Positions 54,046-63,900 of a stretch of DNA of 64,000 bases are shown piece after piece. The position numbers were made by a program, and so were the translations under genes. How positions within the stretch are numbered: position 1 is the stretch's first letter; each line of letters starts with the position of its first letter. Source of the stretch: Reticulitermes speratus (lineage: Eukaryota; Arthropoda; Insecta; Blattodea; Rhinotermitidae); the NCBI GenBank assembly GCA_021186555.1, contig JAJKFL010000007.1:30146177-30210176 (forward strand). The letters run 5' to 3'. Under the pieces are notes generated by a model. That model searched no databases. It was not told the origin of the DNA and was given only the letters and a program-made list of their open reading frames with translations.

Positions 54046-54200
54046 TTTAAAGTCCGACAAATGTACAATTCAACCACATTAATTGTGCACTTTCACTGTC
54101 CTACATGTTTCGAATCCTTAATTTGGGTTCATCTTCAGGGACACATTATCTAAAATCGCAAACTAGTTACACCAATTGGCACAATAATTTTGCCAGTTAT
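54046..54200 (-). mobile_element. Single arm of a hammerhead element next to the mariner end
   Basis: TTTAAAGTCCGACAAATGTA through ACACATTATCTAAAATCGCA matches one arm of the element at 23925-24455. It starts directly at the right TA of the mariner-type element, so that transposon apparently inserted at or in the end of this arm. The second arm is not seen. Confidence 0.7.
54097..54143 (-). ncRNA. Hammerhead ribozyme candidate (type I)
   Basis: On minus: TGTCC (54139-54143), CTGAAGA (54132-54138), T, GAACCC, loop AAATTAA, GGATTC, GAAA, CATGTA, GGACA. Stem I is a perfect 5-bp helix. Stem II has five of six pairs. ACATGT is self-complementary. All core bases are intact and cleavage is predicted between 54102 and 54101. 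This is the best candidate in the window. Confidence 0.85.
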
Positions 54201-54307
54201 TATAACTAGTGTATATATGCTTTTGATATCAGTGTGTGTAGATAGAGCAGCTGGCAATTTTAAACTTACCACTTGAAGATATGTTTCTCTATGTTTAAAT
54301 TTCTTAA

Positions 54308-54357
54308 CCACCCTCACTGAAGATGGACATATAAAAGGTCGAAACATGTTGAAGAAG
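54308..54357 (+). ncRNA. Hammerhead-like motif, weak stem I
   Basis: CTGAAGA (54317-54323), T, GGAC, loop, GGTC, GAAA (54341-54344), CATGTT, GAAG. The core, self-complementary ACATGT and GTT triplet are present. Stem II has about three pairs (GAC/GTC), but the bases before the core do not pair with GAAG. It belongs to another, diverged element. Confidence 0.4.
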
Positions 54358-54401
54358 AAGTGAACTGTAGTTAATTTTTCTAATTATGTGGCGATGTTGG
54401 C

Positions 54402-54691
54402 CTTTAGGATACATTCTTCTTCTTCTATGGCTCGACAGCCCCTTGGGGGCCTAGATCGCCTCATTTTTCGAGGCTTCACGATCACACACTCAGACACACC
54501 ACACTCGGTAGGACTCCTCTGGACGAGTGACCAGCCCGTCGCAGAGACATCTACCTGACAACACACAACACTCACAAGAGACAAACATCCATGCCCCCGG
54601 TGGGATTCGAACCCACAATCCCAGTAAGCGAGCGGCCGAAGACCCACGCCTTAGACCGCACGGCCACTGGGATCGGCTTTAGGATACATTC
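54402..54691 (-). mobile_element. SINE-A with exact 15-bp duplication
   Basis: CTTTAGGATACATTC at 54402-54416 and 54677-54691. On minus: GCCGATCCCAGTGGCCGTGC, TGGGTTCGAATCCCACC (B box), CAGGTAGATGTCTCTGCGAC, with a (GAA)n tail seen as TTCTTCTTC. The exact long duplication makes it one of the youngest insertions here. Confidence 0.95.
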
Positions 54692-55090
54692 AGTTACCAC
54701 AAATCTATAGGACAGTCGCCACGTGGTGTTTGTTAGCCTAATGAACCTCAGCAGTAATTCTGCAGCATTACAGTCTTGTAAAGAACAGTTTAGCGTCGCA
54801 AATGTTAAAAAAAATGTCGTGACCTGACTGGTACGCTACAACTAAGTTCACGAACTTAGCGTCGTTAAAGTAATAAAGGACAATCAAATAGAGATTAAGC
54901 ATAATTATTTCATGTAGCCACAATTAAATCGAACGCAAAACACGTGACGGTTCCCACAAGGAATGAAATGGAAGCCATTTCAAAAGTGAAGGTCTTTTGT
55001 CCATTCGGACTTTCAAAGTCAAATCCTCTTCTTAAGTATCTCACGGAGTGTTAAATATTGAATTTAACTTCAATGAAAAATTGTGCTTTT
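54692..55090. other. Unassigned DNA
   Basis: Nothing supported. Confidence 0.35.
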
Positions 55091-55094
55091 GTGC

Positions 55095-55440
55095 ACCTTG
55101 GTCTGTGAAAGGAGAATCTAGATTAAGGAAAATTAGGAAAAAATTAATGAGAAGAATGTTTGGGACTTGAACAGAGAAAAGTGGATGAGGATTGAGAAAA
55201 TTACATATTAAGGAACTTCATAACTTGTAGGTTTTTATATGTTTAAGATATTTTACATATACACAGGTATATATGATGATGAGCGGGACATATAGAACGC
55301 ATGGAAGAAATAATATTTCGTGATGATTTGTAGCTGGAAAACCTGAAGAGGGAGACAGTTGATATTTAGCAATAGGACGGAAAGATAATATTAGAAGGGA
55401 TCTTAATAAAGTATTGTGTGAAATGTCGAACTAATGGAAC
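55095..55440 (+). pseudogene. LINE type G C-terminal region, heavily decayed
   Basis: Short stretches in changing frames (LRRMFGT, KLHIKELHNL, then MMSGTYRTHGRNN and GRKDNIRRDLNKVLCEM) follow the order of the LINE tail at 57137-57640 (LRRIFGP, LHNEELYDL, RMRWTGHVERMG, RRRWEDNIKLDLQEVG). Many stops and gaps. Confidence 0.55.
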
Positions 55441-55452
55441 TGGCCCTCAATT

Positions 55453-56042
55453 ATACATGCCGTCGATAAGTTAACTTATTTTGTCAATAACTATTTAGTC
55501 ACGATACACAACTTTGTATCTATGGGCTGTTAGTTATACATGCCGTCGATAAGTTAACTTATTTTGTCAATAAGCTATTTAGTCACGATACACAAACTTT
55601 GTATCTATGGGGCTGTTAGTTATACATGCCGTCGATAAGTTAACTTATTTGTCATAAGCTATTTAGTCACGATACACAAACTTTGTATCTATGGCTGTTA
55701 GTTATACATGCCGTCGATAAGTTAACTTATTTTGTCAATAAGCTATTTAGTCACGATACACAAACTTTGTATCTATGGGGCTGTTAGTTATACATGCCGT
55801 CGATAAGTTAACTTATTTTGTCAATAAGCTATTTAGTCACGATACACAAACTTTGTATCTATGGGGCTGTTAGTTATACATGCCGTCGATAAGTTAACTT
55901 ATTTTGTCAATAAGCTATTTAGTCACGATACACAAACTTTGTATCTATGGGGCTGTAGTTATACATGCCGTCGATAAGTTAATTTATTTTGTCAATAAGC
56001 TATTTAGTCACGAACACAAACTTTGTATCTATGGGCTGTTAG
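55453..56042 (+). repeat. 86-bp satellite array
   Basis: About seven copies of an 86-bp unit: GTTAGTTATACATGCCGTCG, ATAAGTTAACTTATTTTGTC, AATAAGCTATTTAGTCACGA, TACACAAACTTTGTATCTAT, GGGGCT. Each contains the 14-bp palindrome ATAAGTTAACTTAT. The first and last copies have small deletions. Confidence 0.94.
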
Positions 56043-57130
56043 TTTTTCCCCAGACCTCCTCAGACATCCGAGCTGTAAACAAGTTGCACATAATTACTGT
56101 GTCACGTTACAGCAAGTGGCTGGCGCTGTAAATCCCTCCCGCAACAAGAACCACTTGTGTTGTCGACACGATAGTGTGTCACTTGTTGCAGCGCTTTCAG
56201 GAGACAAACATTTCGTCCTTCAAAGCACCGCAGTTACAGCCTGAGTAGCTCAGTGAAATAAACTGCAGTAGTAATTTTAGTAAATATGTGTATTTAAAAG
56301 AAAAAATTAATATTTTAATAATTTTTACTGTAGATTTATTTAATGATCTTCATATTTTAAGGAATTAAATTAGGAAGGGTACGATGGGTAGCACATGTAG
56401 ACTAACACGGGCAGAGCGATGATTAAGTTGTTACAAATTCCTAGCAGTAAGATGCCTTTCGAAATCGCAATTAGGTGTAGTTAAAAGAGTATCGTTAAAT
56501 AACGAAAAGTCACTAACCTGTTTTATACTCGATGATTTAAGGGTGACTGTTGCGAGATATTTTCTCACTACGCACTCTTACTACACGATCTCAAGACGAT
56601 TCCTCTCCGTTGTGTTATACTCGTAGATACTTAGAATTACAGTAAATCCAATCAAACACAAAAATTTTTGTTGAGTTATTACTGGAATATACAGTTGCTG
56701 TGTTTGACTGGATTTGCTGTGATTCTTGTCACGACACAATTTTGAAATTCTGTGTAGTGAAAGGTGTCGAAAAACTTCTAAATTTTTTTTAAAAGCAGTG
56801 TTTTGTGGAATACACCACAAGGACGTGGTGTAGAGTGAAATTTGAATTTAACTTTTGGTTCGAAGGGTATGAAATTAGTATGCATGTTACATTTTGTAAA
56901 GCTAAAACTCTTTGTAAAGCTAAAACTCATAGCCGTTCGTCAAAATTCTGTGACAACTTTCTTTTCCTGTTAAGCCAGCAATAAAAAACATGGCGATGGT
57001 GCGTACTGCTGAAGTTGTGCTGGCAAATCTAACTCTTTTGCAATCAGTACCAGAGGAAATTGTGCAGGAAAATGTATGAGTAAAATGTAGTAATTTATTG
57101 AATTATTGTTATTAATTTGAAGTGTTATAA
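56043..57130. other. Unassigned DNA
   Basis: A 17-bp direct duplication, TTTGTAAAGCTAAAACT, lies at about 56895-56928. Otherwise no gene or element recognised. Confidence 0.4.
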
Positions 57131-57136
57131 GGAGGT

Positions 57137-57640
57137 ATGGGTTGAAACTTGGTCTCTCACACTGTGGGAGGAACATAGGCTGAGTGTGCTCGAGAATACG
57201 GTGCTGAGGAGGATATTTGGGCCTAAGAGGGACGGGGTAACGGGGGAGTGGAGAACACTACATAACGAGGAGCTTTATGATCTGTACTGATCACCAAATA
57301 TTATTCGTGTGATCAAATGAAGAAGAATGAGGTGGACGGGGCATGTAGAACGTATGGGTGAGGGGAGAGGTGCATACAGGGTTTTTGGTGGGGAGACTTG
57401 AGGGAAGGAAACCACCTGGAAGACCCAGGCGTAGATGGGAGGATAATATTAAATTGGATCTTCAAGAAGTAGGATGGGGGGCTTGGACTGGATTGATATG
57501 GCTCAGGATACGGACAGGTGGCGGGCTCTTGTGAGTGCGGTAATGAACCTTCGGGTTTCATAAAATGCATGGAATTTCTAGAATAGCTGAGGACCTGTTA
57601 GCTTCTGACGGACTTTGTTCCATGGAGTTAGTTGGAGCTA
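57137..57640 (+). pseudogene. LINE 3' end, type G, longest copy
   Basis: In sequence: ETWSLTLWEEHRLSVLENTV, LRRIFGPKRDGVTGEWRTLH, NEELYDLY, a stop, SPNIIRVIK, a stop, RRMRWTGHVERMGEGRGAYR. Then, after a frameshift, RKPPGRPRRRWEDNIKLDLQ and EVGWG, and after another shift LDWIDMAQDTDRWRALVSAV with MNLRVS and a stop. This is the C-terminal region of a non-LTR retrotransposon polyprotein, beyond the reverse transcriptase. The untranslated part (GGAATTTCTAGAATAGCTGA) follows. Confidence 0.9.
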
Positions 57641-57794
57641 TAAGGAGGACATACGTCTTAAGTTGTTCCCAGAAACAAATATCGAATTTCTGGTCGCAAG
57701 GGGGATGTTGTAGCGCAGATATCGGACGGACGCAAGACAGGAACGCTGGCGGACATTGTTATTGCTGCTTAAGTGACTGAATAGTCAGTTCAGT

Positions 57795-58048
57795 GGGCCG
57801 CGATAGCTCAGTCGGCATAGCGAGTCGCTACAGGCTGGACGGTTCTGGGATCGCACTTTAGCGGGGTAGACGCTTACCGCAGCCGTCCAGACCCGTCTCT
57901 GGGGCTCACCCGACCTCCTGTACGATGGGTACCGGATCTCTTTCCCGGGGGTAAAGCTGCCGGGGCCTGGCGTTGAATCAAATAAAAGAATGGAGCTATA
58001 CCTCTACTCCCCTCTTTGCCTTCATGGCATATTATACGGTGAAAGTTA
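57795..58048 (+). mobile_element. SINE-D (tRNA-derived)
   Basis: GGGCCGCGATAGCTCAGTCG (A box), GGTTCTGGGATCGCACTTTA (damaged B box), GCCGTCCAGACCCGTCTCTG, TCCTGTACGATGGGTACCGG, and the end GGAGCTATACCTCTACTCCC. Confidence 0.88.
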
Positions 58049-59450
58049 CATTTTTAAAGCCAATTTAGTGATTACCTTAGCCTGACTTGAAACGCGCTTC
58101 AGAGAAACCCACAGTTAGCAATATCTCGTAGCCAGATATGCTTTAACGCTTTCATTTTTAGCTGTTGCCTGTCTCTCATTGTACAGTGCTGCTATCTATA
58201 GTCATTCACGTGCACTGATAATGCGCAGTCCTGTACAGTCGGCACGAGTGCGAACAATATGCAGCCCCCCCCCCCCCTATCATTACTAAAACAGCTGCCT
58301 TACAACGCAATTCGTTCATAATAACCATACACACTTTGTAACCCCAAAACCTGAATTATTTACAATGGCCGTCCCTTATTTCTGAGAGACGGTATTCAAA
58401 CAACATACAGATGCCTGGACCAGAATAGTTCAGTAAAGGAACTGGTTACGAGCTATCGTTTCTAAATCTGCAGATTGTGTTTCTATCAGCACTGTGTCCA
58501 GACAGTTCCTATCCTGTGGATACCGGCGTGTTACTTGGTCGTTAATGAGGTATTTGAGGGTTACCGCTCACTTGAATTTAGGGTTCCGGTTATAAATGCG
58601 TGATTTATCTCCAAATTTAGGACATGTCGCTTAGGCACAGGCATAACTTCACCTTTTACCTTCACTCTAAAAGGCCTTTCATTCAAATTGGTGCTCTTAA
58701 GGTTCCGAAGGATTCGATGTTAAAATTCTCATGATGTTTTTGAGAACAAAGTGTTACGGATAATATTTTAACACAAGAAAGTTGGGAGATAGCAGGATTG
58801 AATAAATTACATAAAGTGGAACTTCGGAAAACGCCCAAAATATTTTGGAGACAAATAAATTTCAAGGATAAGAATTCGGTAAGTGGAACCCATGAAAAAC
58901 AATGCAGAGGGCGGTTCAAAATATTAATTCTAGGCATCTTTAGGGGAGGCACAGAGTTAGATGGGAGAATGATGTGGGCGCTAAGAGGCTGCGTAAGTAG
59001 CTAAGTAATAAACTGATCGAAGTAATTACCATACAAACAGACTGTAAATTAAGGAAGCTGTAAATGGACACACATAACTTTTTCCTTGTACAAGTGACAA
59101 CAGAAAGTAGTTCTAGCAATGCGTGATGTGTGAATAAATGTTGATTTTGGCAGTTACATCCTGAGCAACTTAATTTCAAGACAAATTATTTAAAGAGACA
59201 ATTAAAATTAAATTTGTGGATGTGTTCAATAAGGGCTCAGAATCATGTCATATAACATTTGGGAACGGAAGATTCACCCCTATGCGTTGTAAGCCATCAG
59301 TCTCCGCCGCTTCCCCCCAGGTGGCAACACTGGTAAAGTTAAGGTTGCTGCTCATGTCGAAAATAGAATCTTGCTTGTCCGTCCAATAGTCTACTCAGAA
59401 TATTAACTGAGCAATTCCTGATTTAAAACACCTGAAGTAAATCGCATTTA
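58049..59450. other. 1.4 kb of unassigned DNA
   Basis: C run at 58265-58276. The frames 58683-58952 (minus) and 58798-59004 (plus) have no recognisable domain. Confidence 0.4.
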
Positions 59451-59452
59451 AG

Positions 59453-59583
59453 TGTGAGATCTGCGCTCTTCTGGTATATTTCGCGGCGTCATGTTGTATT
59501 CGTTTACCGACGTTTCGGGACAACGTATCGGTCCGTCCGGACTCTTGACCCTTGAAGATATCCCAGAAGAACGCAGATCTCAA
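59453..59583. mobile_element. FB-1 foldback, internally deleted
   Basis: GTGAGATCTGCGCTCTTCTG at the left and ATCCCAGAAGAACGCAGATC at the right are the family ends. The cleavage half (minus: GGACCGATACG, TTGTCCCGAAACGTCGGTAA) is followed by a junction that removed the core. CTCTTGACCCTTGAAGATAT from the other arm comes next. Confidence 0.75.
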
Positions 59584-59780
59584 GAATTCGTCGTGTGTTG
59601 ATAATGAAGGAACAGAGAGGCCTAAAATGACGTGATATATATTTTGATGTTATTTATTCCGTGCAATATAATATTCTTCTTACTAGTAAAACCAAAAATT
59701 TGCACATTCGAAGTGTATGTAATATGTAATATGTAATATGTAATAAGTGTACAATCTTCGTTAGGTTTTTAAATCATAAA
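59584..59780. other. Spacer with short ATGTAAT repeats
   Basis: GTAATATGTAATATGTAATA lies at 59717-59745. Nothing else recognised. Confidence 0.45.
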
Positions 59781-59794
59781 CGTTTCAGCTGTTG

Positions 59795-59842
59795 CTCACT
59801 GAACAGGCTCACGACCGCCGAAACATGTACGAGGGAAGATTA
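59795..59842 (+). ncRNA. Degenerate hammerhead-like motif
   Basis: GCTCA, CTGAACA, GGC, loop, GCC, GAAA, CATGTA, CGAG. Stem II GGC/GCC and the self-complementary ACATGT are kept, and stem I pairs CTC/GAG after one mismatch. The core has C instead of the invariant G at position 8, so activity is unlikely. A GTTTCAGC on the other side (59783) suggests a former inverted pair. Confidence 0.4.
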
Positions 59843-60067
59843 TATATTTCTTATATGTACGTTTTATGTGCAAATTTTTGGTTTTAATAATAATAATAAT
59901 GAGACACGAGATGTATGAACCGCCAGAAAAGCTCTCGAAGCTTTCATCTCTCATAAAAAACTTTAAAGAGCTTTCCTAAGAGGCGATAAAAGTGACGTCA
60001 CGTTGGGCGTACTGGTCACAGCGTAATGAACAAAGTGCTACGTGCTTTTTAAATTAAACCTTTATTA

Positions 60068-60108
60068 AGGATTCCGACGTTTATCGAAACGTCGGTAAAT
60101 CACTTTGC
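60068..60108. repeat. Short palindrome of the GAAACGTC half-motif
   Basis: CCGACGTTTATCGAAACGTCGG at 60073-60094 region is an inverted repeat (CCGACGTTT / GAAACGTCGG) followed by TAAATC. It looks like two FB-1 cleavage halves joined head to head with the ribozyme cores missing. Confidence 0.5.
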
Positions 60109-60110
60109 CC

Positions 60111-60785
60111 AATGACTCAGCTTTACATCCTAGAACAACAAAATCCTAGATTACACGGTCGTGAAAACAGTACCGATGGTTTATCCTCTATTAAGTGTTT
60201 GGTCTTGGTAATGTTGAACGTGGGGTTTTACTGTGAGCAGGAATTCAAATTTGAAACAGTTACTACTTCAGATACGTGCTTCATCTTGTTAAGAAGTGAC
60301 TGATTTATGTAATATGGTGTAAGAGTTCACACATCAGTGAATGGAGCGAACTATTAACCAATTATCATAGGCCACTTTTGCACAACATATTCTCTTTTCA
60401 TCTTCAAAGAATCAGAGCTATATAGTTCGGCATTCATAGCCTGCCCCTCTATCAAATAGGCTGGCAAACCTTTCATCGTTAAAATCCCTTCGGATTTAGT
60501 TGGAGAATGGCCGGGAATTATGGGGGGGACTCCTTTAACTTCCCACCAAATCCTCTTCTCTTAAACTATCTGAGAAAAAGAAGATTTTTTCTTGGATCGA
60601 GTTCAAGTTCAGGGCACATTTCAATTGCCGACGGCACATCGGAGACAGTGCTGCTGTGAACAAACTGGTGGGATCTGGCTGAACTTGTAGCAAGAGATGA
60701 GACAACTGCGACATGAATGGACCGGCAGAATCTTACTGAGTTTCTTGGAAGGGAGACGTAGCACGTGACAGAGTTACGCGACACG
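60111..60785. other. Unassigned DNA
   Basis: No gene or repeat recognised. Confidence 0.35.
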
Positions 60786-60985
60786 AAGCACGTTAAAACT
60801 CTTAAAGACCAAAAGTAACACCACTTGTATTTAAGGTTTCAGATCGTACCGCGCAGTAAACACAATCTGTCTCGTTTAAAAAAAACCAATCAGAAATGTA
60901 AAAGAAAAAATCACTTTCTTCCTCAGGTACGTACAAAACACATAAATTCATACTGTCGGCAGAACGTAAAAAGCTTTAATGTCAA
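60786..60985 (+). mobile_element. Diverged TTAA-MITE copy
   Basis: TTAAAACTCTTAAAGACC near 60793 and AGATCGTACCGCGCAGTAAA at 60841, CAAAACACATAAATTCATAC near 60937, follow the order of the MITE at 14871. Only one internal unit, and the right end is unclear. Confidence 0.6.
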
Positions 60986-61800
60986 TCCTGGTAGCACATG
61001 TAGTAATTATTGGGCTTTGAAGGGCGTAATTTTAAGGTCAAGACAGTAACAGTTGGTACTATACGGGAAAATCTAACGAAAACTGCAAACAAGGATCTCG
61101 CATTACATGAGAACTTTCGACGTGTTCGAGCTTTACATATTGCCATGTTTATAATCAATTTATTGTGTAAATACGATATAATTTTGTGGTTTAGGAGAGC
61201 AGCCAACTATATTGCGACATGCAGGGATATCGTGTTACACGAGAAATTTGAAATACATTTTTTCCTCTGAATGATATAATATTTCACTGAATTTGTAGTA
61301 TAAAGACGAAAACGAACTGTTTGTAAGAAACAGCTAGTGACGTCACAACAATGATGACAAATCTTCGCACAGAGCTGCTCGTAACGAATGATGACAATTA
61401 TGGTGATTGTGATTATGCGTATAAATTGAGAAGGATTGGAACACCGCTGGGTGATTTGAGATTTTTACGGTGGTTAGTATTTGGATTATGGGGCTTTCTA
61501 TTATGACACCGTAAAGCCTGGTAGGTCATTATTTATGCCTTACAGGAATATATTGCCTTTATCTTCACTCTCAATGCTCCTTCTAAATGATGGTAGGCAT
61601 GTACCAGAATGCACGGTGATAAACCGAGGAGGTAACAGTTAAAAGGATTGTAATATTCTCTTTACTTCTGGAGAAATGGAGTGCAAAACACAAGGAATTC
61701 TCGTTTATAATGTAGAGCTGACATTTCAGTGACAAGCAGCCGGTCTGATTAACTAAGCGGTACACTATAAGTGAGTTAGCTAAGGACCGATATCGTGGGT
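60986..61800. other. Unassigned DNA
   Basis: No supported gene. Confidence 0.35.
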
Positions 61801-61804
61801 GAAG

Positions 61805-62075
61805 GTAAATCAATCTCATTACAGACCTTGACAGGCCCTTAGGGTTCCAGGAGGTTGAGGCTCCCAGATTTCTACGAGACAATCGGCACATGAAGGTGGT
61901 AAGTTTGTCAGCCATTCGCACCGGCCGTCTTAACCCTCCAGGAAATATTCCTGGTACTCATTTCTGTTGGGGGCTGAGTCGACTCCAATGCCATAGTGCG
62001 ACCGAAAGGATTATGTCAGTGAAAAATTCCAGTGACACTATCGGGAATCGAACCCGCGACCTTCCTGTGGGTAGC
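61805..62075 (-). mobile_element. SINE-C (tRNA-derived)
   Basis: On minus: GGTCGCGGGTTCGATTCCCG (B box), ATAGTGTCACTGGAATTTTT, CATAATCCTTTCGGTCGCAC, then the body to CAAGGTCTGTAATGAGATTG. The first ~25 bp of the tRNA-like head are replaced (CTACCCACAGGAAGGTCG). Confidence 0.88.
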
Positions 62076-62084
62076 GTCCTTAAC

Positions 62085-62440
62085 TTATCAGTCATTAACC
62101 TGTAATAATGACACAAAATATATTTTGATGTAAACGTCTGTGACGGAAGCGAAACTTATTTTAATTCACACTTTTTAAATGTTTTGTGGTAACAGATTTT
62201 TAGAAGATTAAGCAAATTTGAGGCTTCTTCTTTTGGAGAATGCAAATCCAAAATGTTGCGGGCTACAAAATCAAAGTTTATCTTTCAGTGTGAAGGAGGT
62301 GAGTCTAGGCAAGCATCCCTTTGTCTCGAGACACTCCACGAACATAAATACCCATTCTATAACAATTTAAATTCCTCACGTGCTGTCATTGACAAACAAA
62401 GAATTCAGCTGCAATTATTAAAGTGAAATTGAACTTCCTA
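62085..62440. other. Unassigned DNA
   Basis: Nothing recognised in these ~350 bp. Confidence 0.35.
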
Positions 62441-62442
62441 AG

Positions 62443-62703
62443 CAACTCATGAAGGCGTATGGAGGACTGGAAATTTAGCTCCACCCATTCGTAAGCTTGG
62501 CAATAGATAGGGGCTAGAGGTCAGTTTCGCTGATCGGCAGCTTTTTCACCTGGGAAAGAGCCGTCTTTATCCATTAAGTAGGAGGAATGTTGAGTCACAA
62601 GGCAAGCCTGAATATTTCTTGCCGCAGCCGGAAATTCCACCACGATTCCCAAATCGTCCATTTCGTTGTCTGCTCACTATATCAGCTGAGCTATCGCGTC
62701 TTG
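62443..62703 (-). mobile_element. SINE-D, diverged
   Basis: On minus: GACGCGATAGCTCAGCTGAT (A box), CGATTTGGGAATCGTGGTGG (B-box region), then GGAGCTAAATTTCCAGTCCT near the end. Many substitutions; an older insertion. Confidence 0.75.
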
Positions 62704-62765
62704 AAATGTAATTATTACTAGTGGGTTTACAATACACAAATTAACACTTTGTATGACATTCAAAT

Positions 62766-63069
62766 TCAAATTTATTTATTTATTTATTTATTTTTAAGTC
62801 GTCCTCTTCTACCTACTCCGGTTTTCCCGTTTCAGTGTCGAGGTTTGTAATTTCTTTTGATCACACACATTAGACACACCACAGTCGGTAGGACTTCACT
62901 GGACGAGGGATCGGCTCGTCGCAGAGACCTCTACCTGACAACAACACACAACACTCACAAAGACAAACATCCATGCCCCCGGTGGGATTCGAACCCACGA
63001 TCCTAGCAAGCGAGCGGCCGCAGACCCACGCCTTAGACCGCACGGCCACTGGATCGGCTCAAATTTATT
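62766..63069 (-). mobile_element. SINE-A with exact 11-bp duplication
   Basis: TCAAATTTATT at 62766-62776 and 63059-63069. On minus: GAGCCGATCCAGTGGCCGTG, GTGGGTTCGAATCCCACC (B box). The 3' third is diverged and the tail is (AAAT)n, seen as (TTTA)n at 62770-62794. Confidence 0.93.
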
Positions 63070-63410
63070 GCTAAATAAATATTTGTAATTAAAATTATGC
63101 AGTGATATGTATGAAATAATTATCTGTTTGAAGACACAATACACTGTGCATGTAGTGTCTGATACTGCGAGATATCCGAAAGACCTTTGCTTGTCTTGAA
63201 GGTTAGGAGACTTGTCCTGCTCGTCCTTCTGATGCCGCTTTCGTTGGTCTTTCAGTTGAGTTCTAACGGCCAAGGGGAAGGGGGACGAAGAGTGGAGGGG
63301 GAGTAACTTTGACAGGAGTTGGTAGGTAAAGTAGGGGAAACTTTTATCCGACTTCAGTCAGTGGCCAGACTATGCTTTGCGTCCAGCGAACTTGAAGAGT
63401 GCACGAATGG
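63070..63410. other. Unassigned DNA
   Basis: No feature supported. Confidence 0.35.
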
Positions 63411-63414
63411 CCTA

Positions 63415-63502
63415 TATACAGGGCATACACAAAAGAATGGTGCGGTTTCAAAAGATATTCACTTTTGATACCGCACCATTCTTTTGTGTATGCCCTGTAT
63501 AT
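63415..63502. mobile_element. 88-bp hairpin MITE with TA ends
   Basis: TATACAGGGCATACACAAAA at the left pairs with its complement at the right end (TATGCCCTGTATA). The arms run almost uninterrupted to a small loop around 63458 (GATATTCACT). TA lies at each end, as for Tc1/mariner-type MITEs. Confidence 0.85.
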
Positions 63503-63554
63503 TATTATACCTCAGTGTTGTACCTTGTAAGGTTGCCATTTGTAGTCAGAACAA

Positions 63555-63766
63555 CACGTCATATATTTTGATTTCAGGCTTCCGCCGCGATGTTAATGTA
63601 ATCTGTGGTTTTCTGGGTAATTACACGGCGTCGTGTGGTAATTATTTACCGACGTTTCGGGACAACGTATCGGTCCCATCTTCACGGGTCAAGATTCCAA
63701 GAGGAAATAATTACCACACGACACCGTGTAATTACCCAGAAGACCACAGATTTCACGTCATATATT
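63555..63766. mobile_element. FB-1 foldback with exact 13-bp duplication
   Basis: CACGTCATATATT at 63555-63567 and 63754-63766. The left arm begins TTGATTTCAGGCTTCCGCCG, and the arms pair across TCTGTGGTTTTCTGGGTAAT. The left arm has the complete hammerhead-like motif (63646-63692); the right arm is cut at its start. This copy gives the clearest boundaries for the family. Confidence 0.9.
63646..63692 (-). ncRNA. FB-1 hammerhead-like motif, best-preserved copy
   Basis: On minus: GACC, CGTGAAGA, T, GGGAC, loop CGATACGTT, GTCCC, GAAACGTC, GGTAA. Stem II is a perfect 5-bp helix, ACGT is self-complementary and ACC/GGT forms stem I. The core has the family's additional base (C-G-TGAAGA instead of CTGAAGA). 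Confidence 0.5.
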
Positions 63767-63900
63767 AACTAGAGCCACATGAACACGGAACTGTTCACTT
63801 GACTTGCCGTATACCGTATACACTCCATTTGTAAAAATGTTTGAACAAATTCAAGTTATATATATTTAATTTAATTTTGCATTCCCATATAACAAAGACG

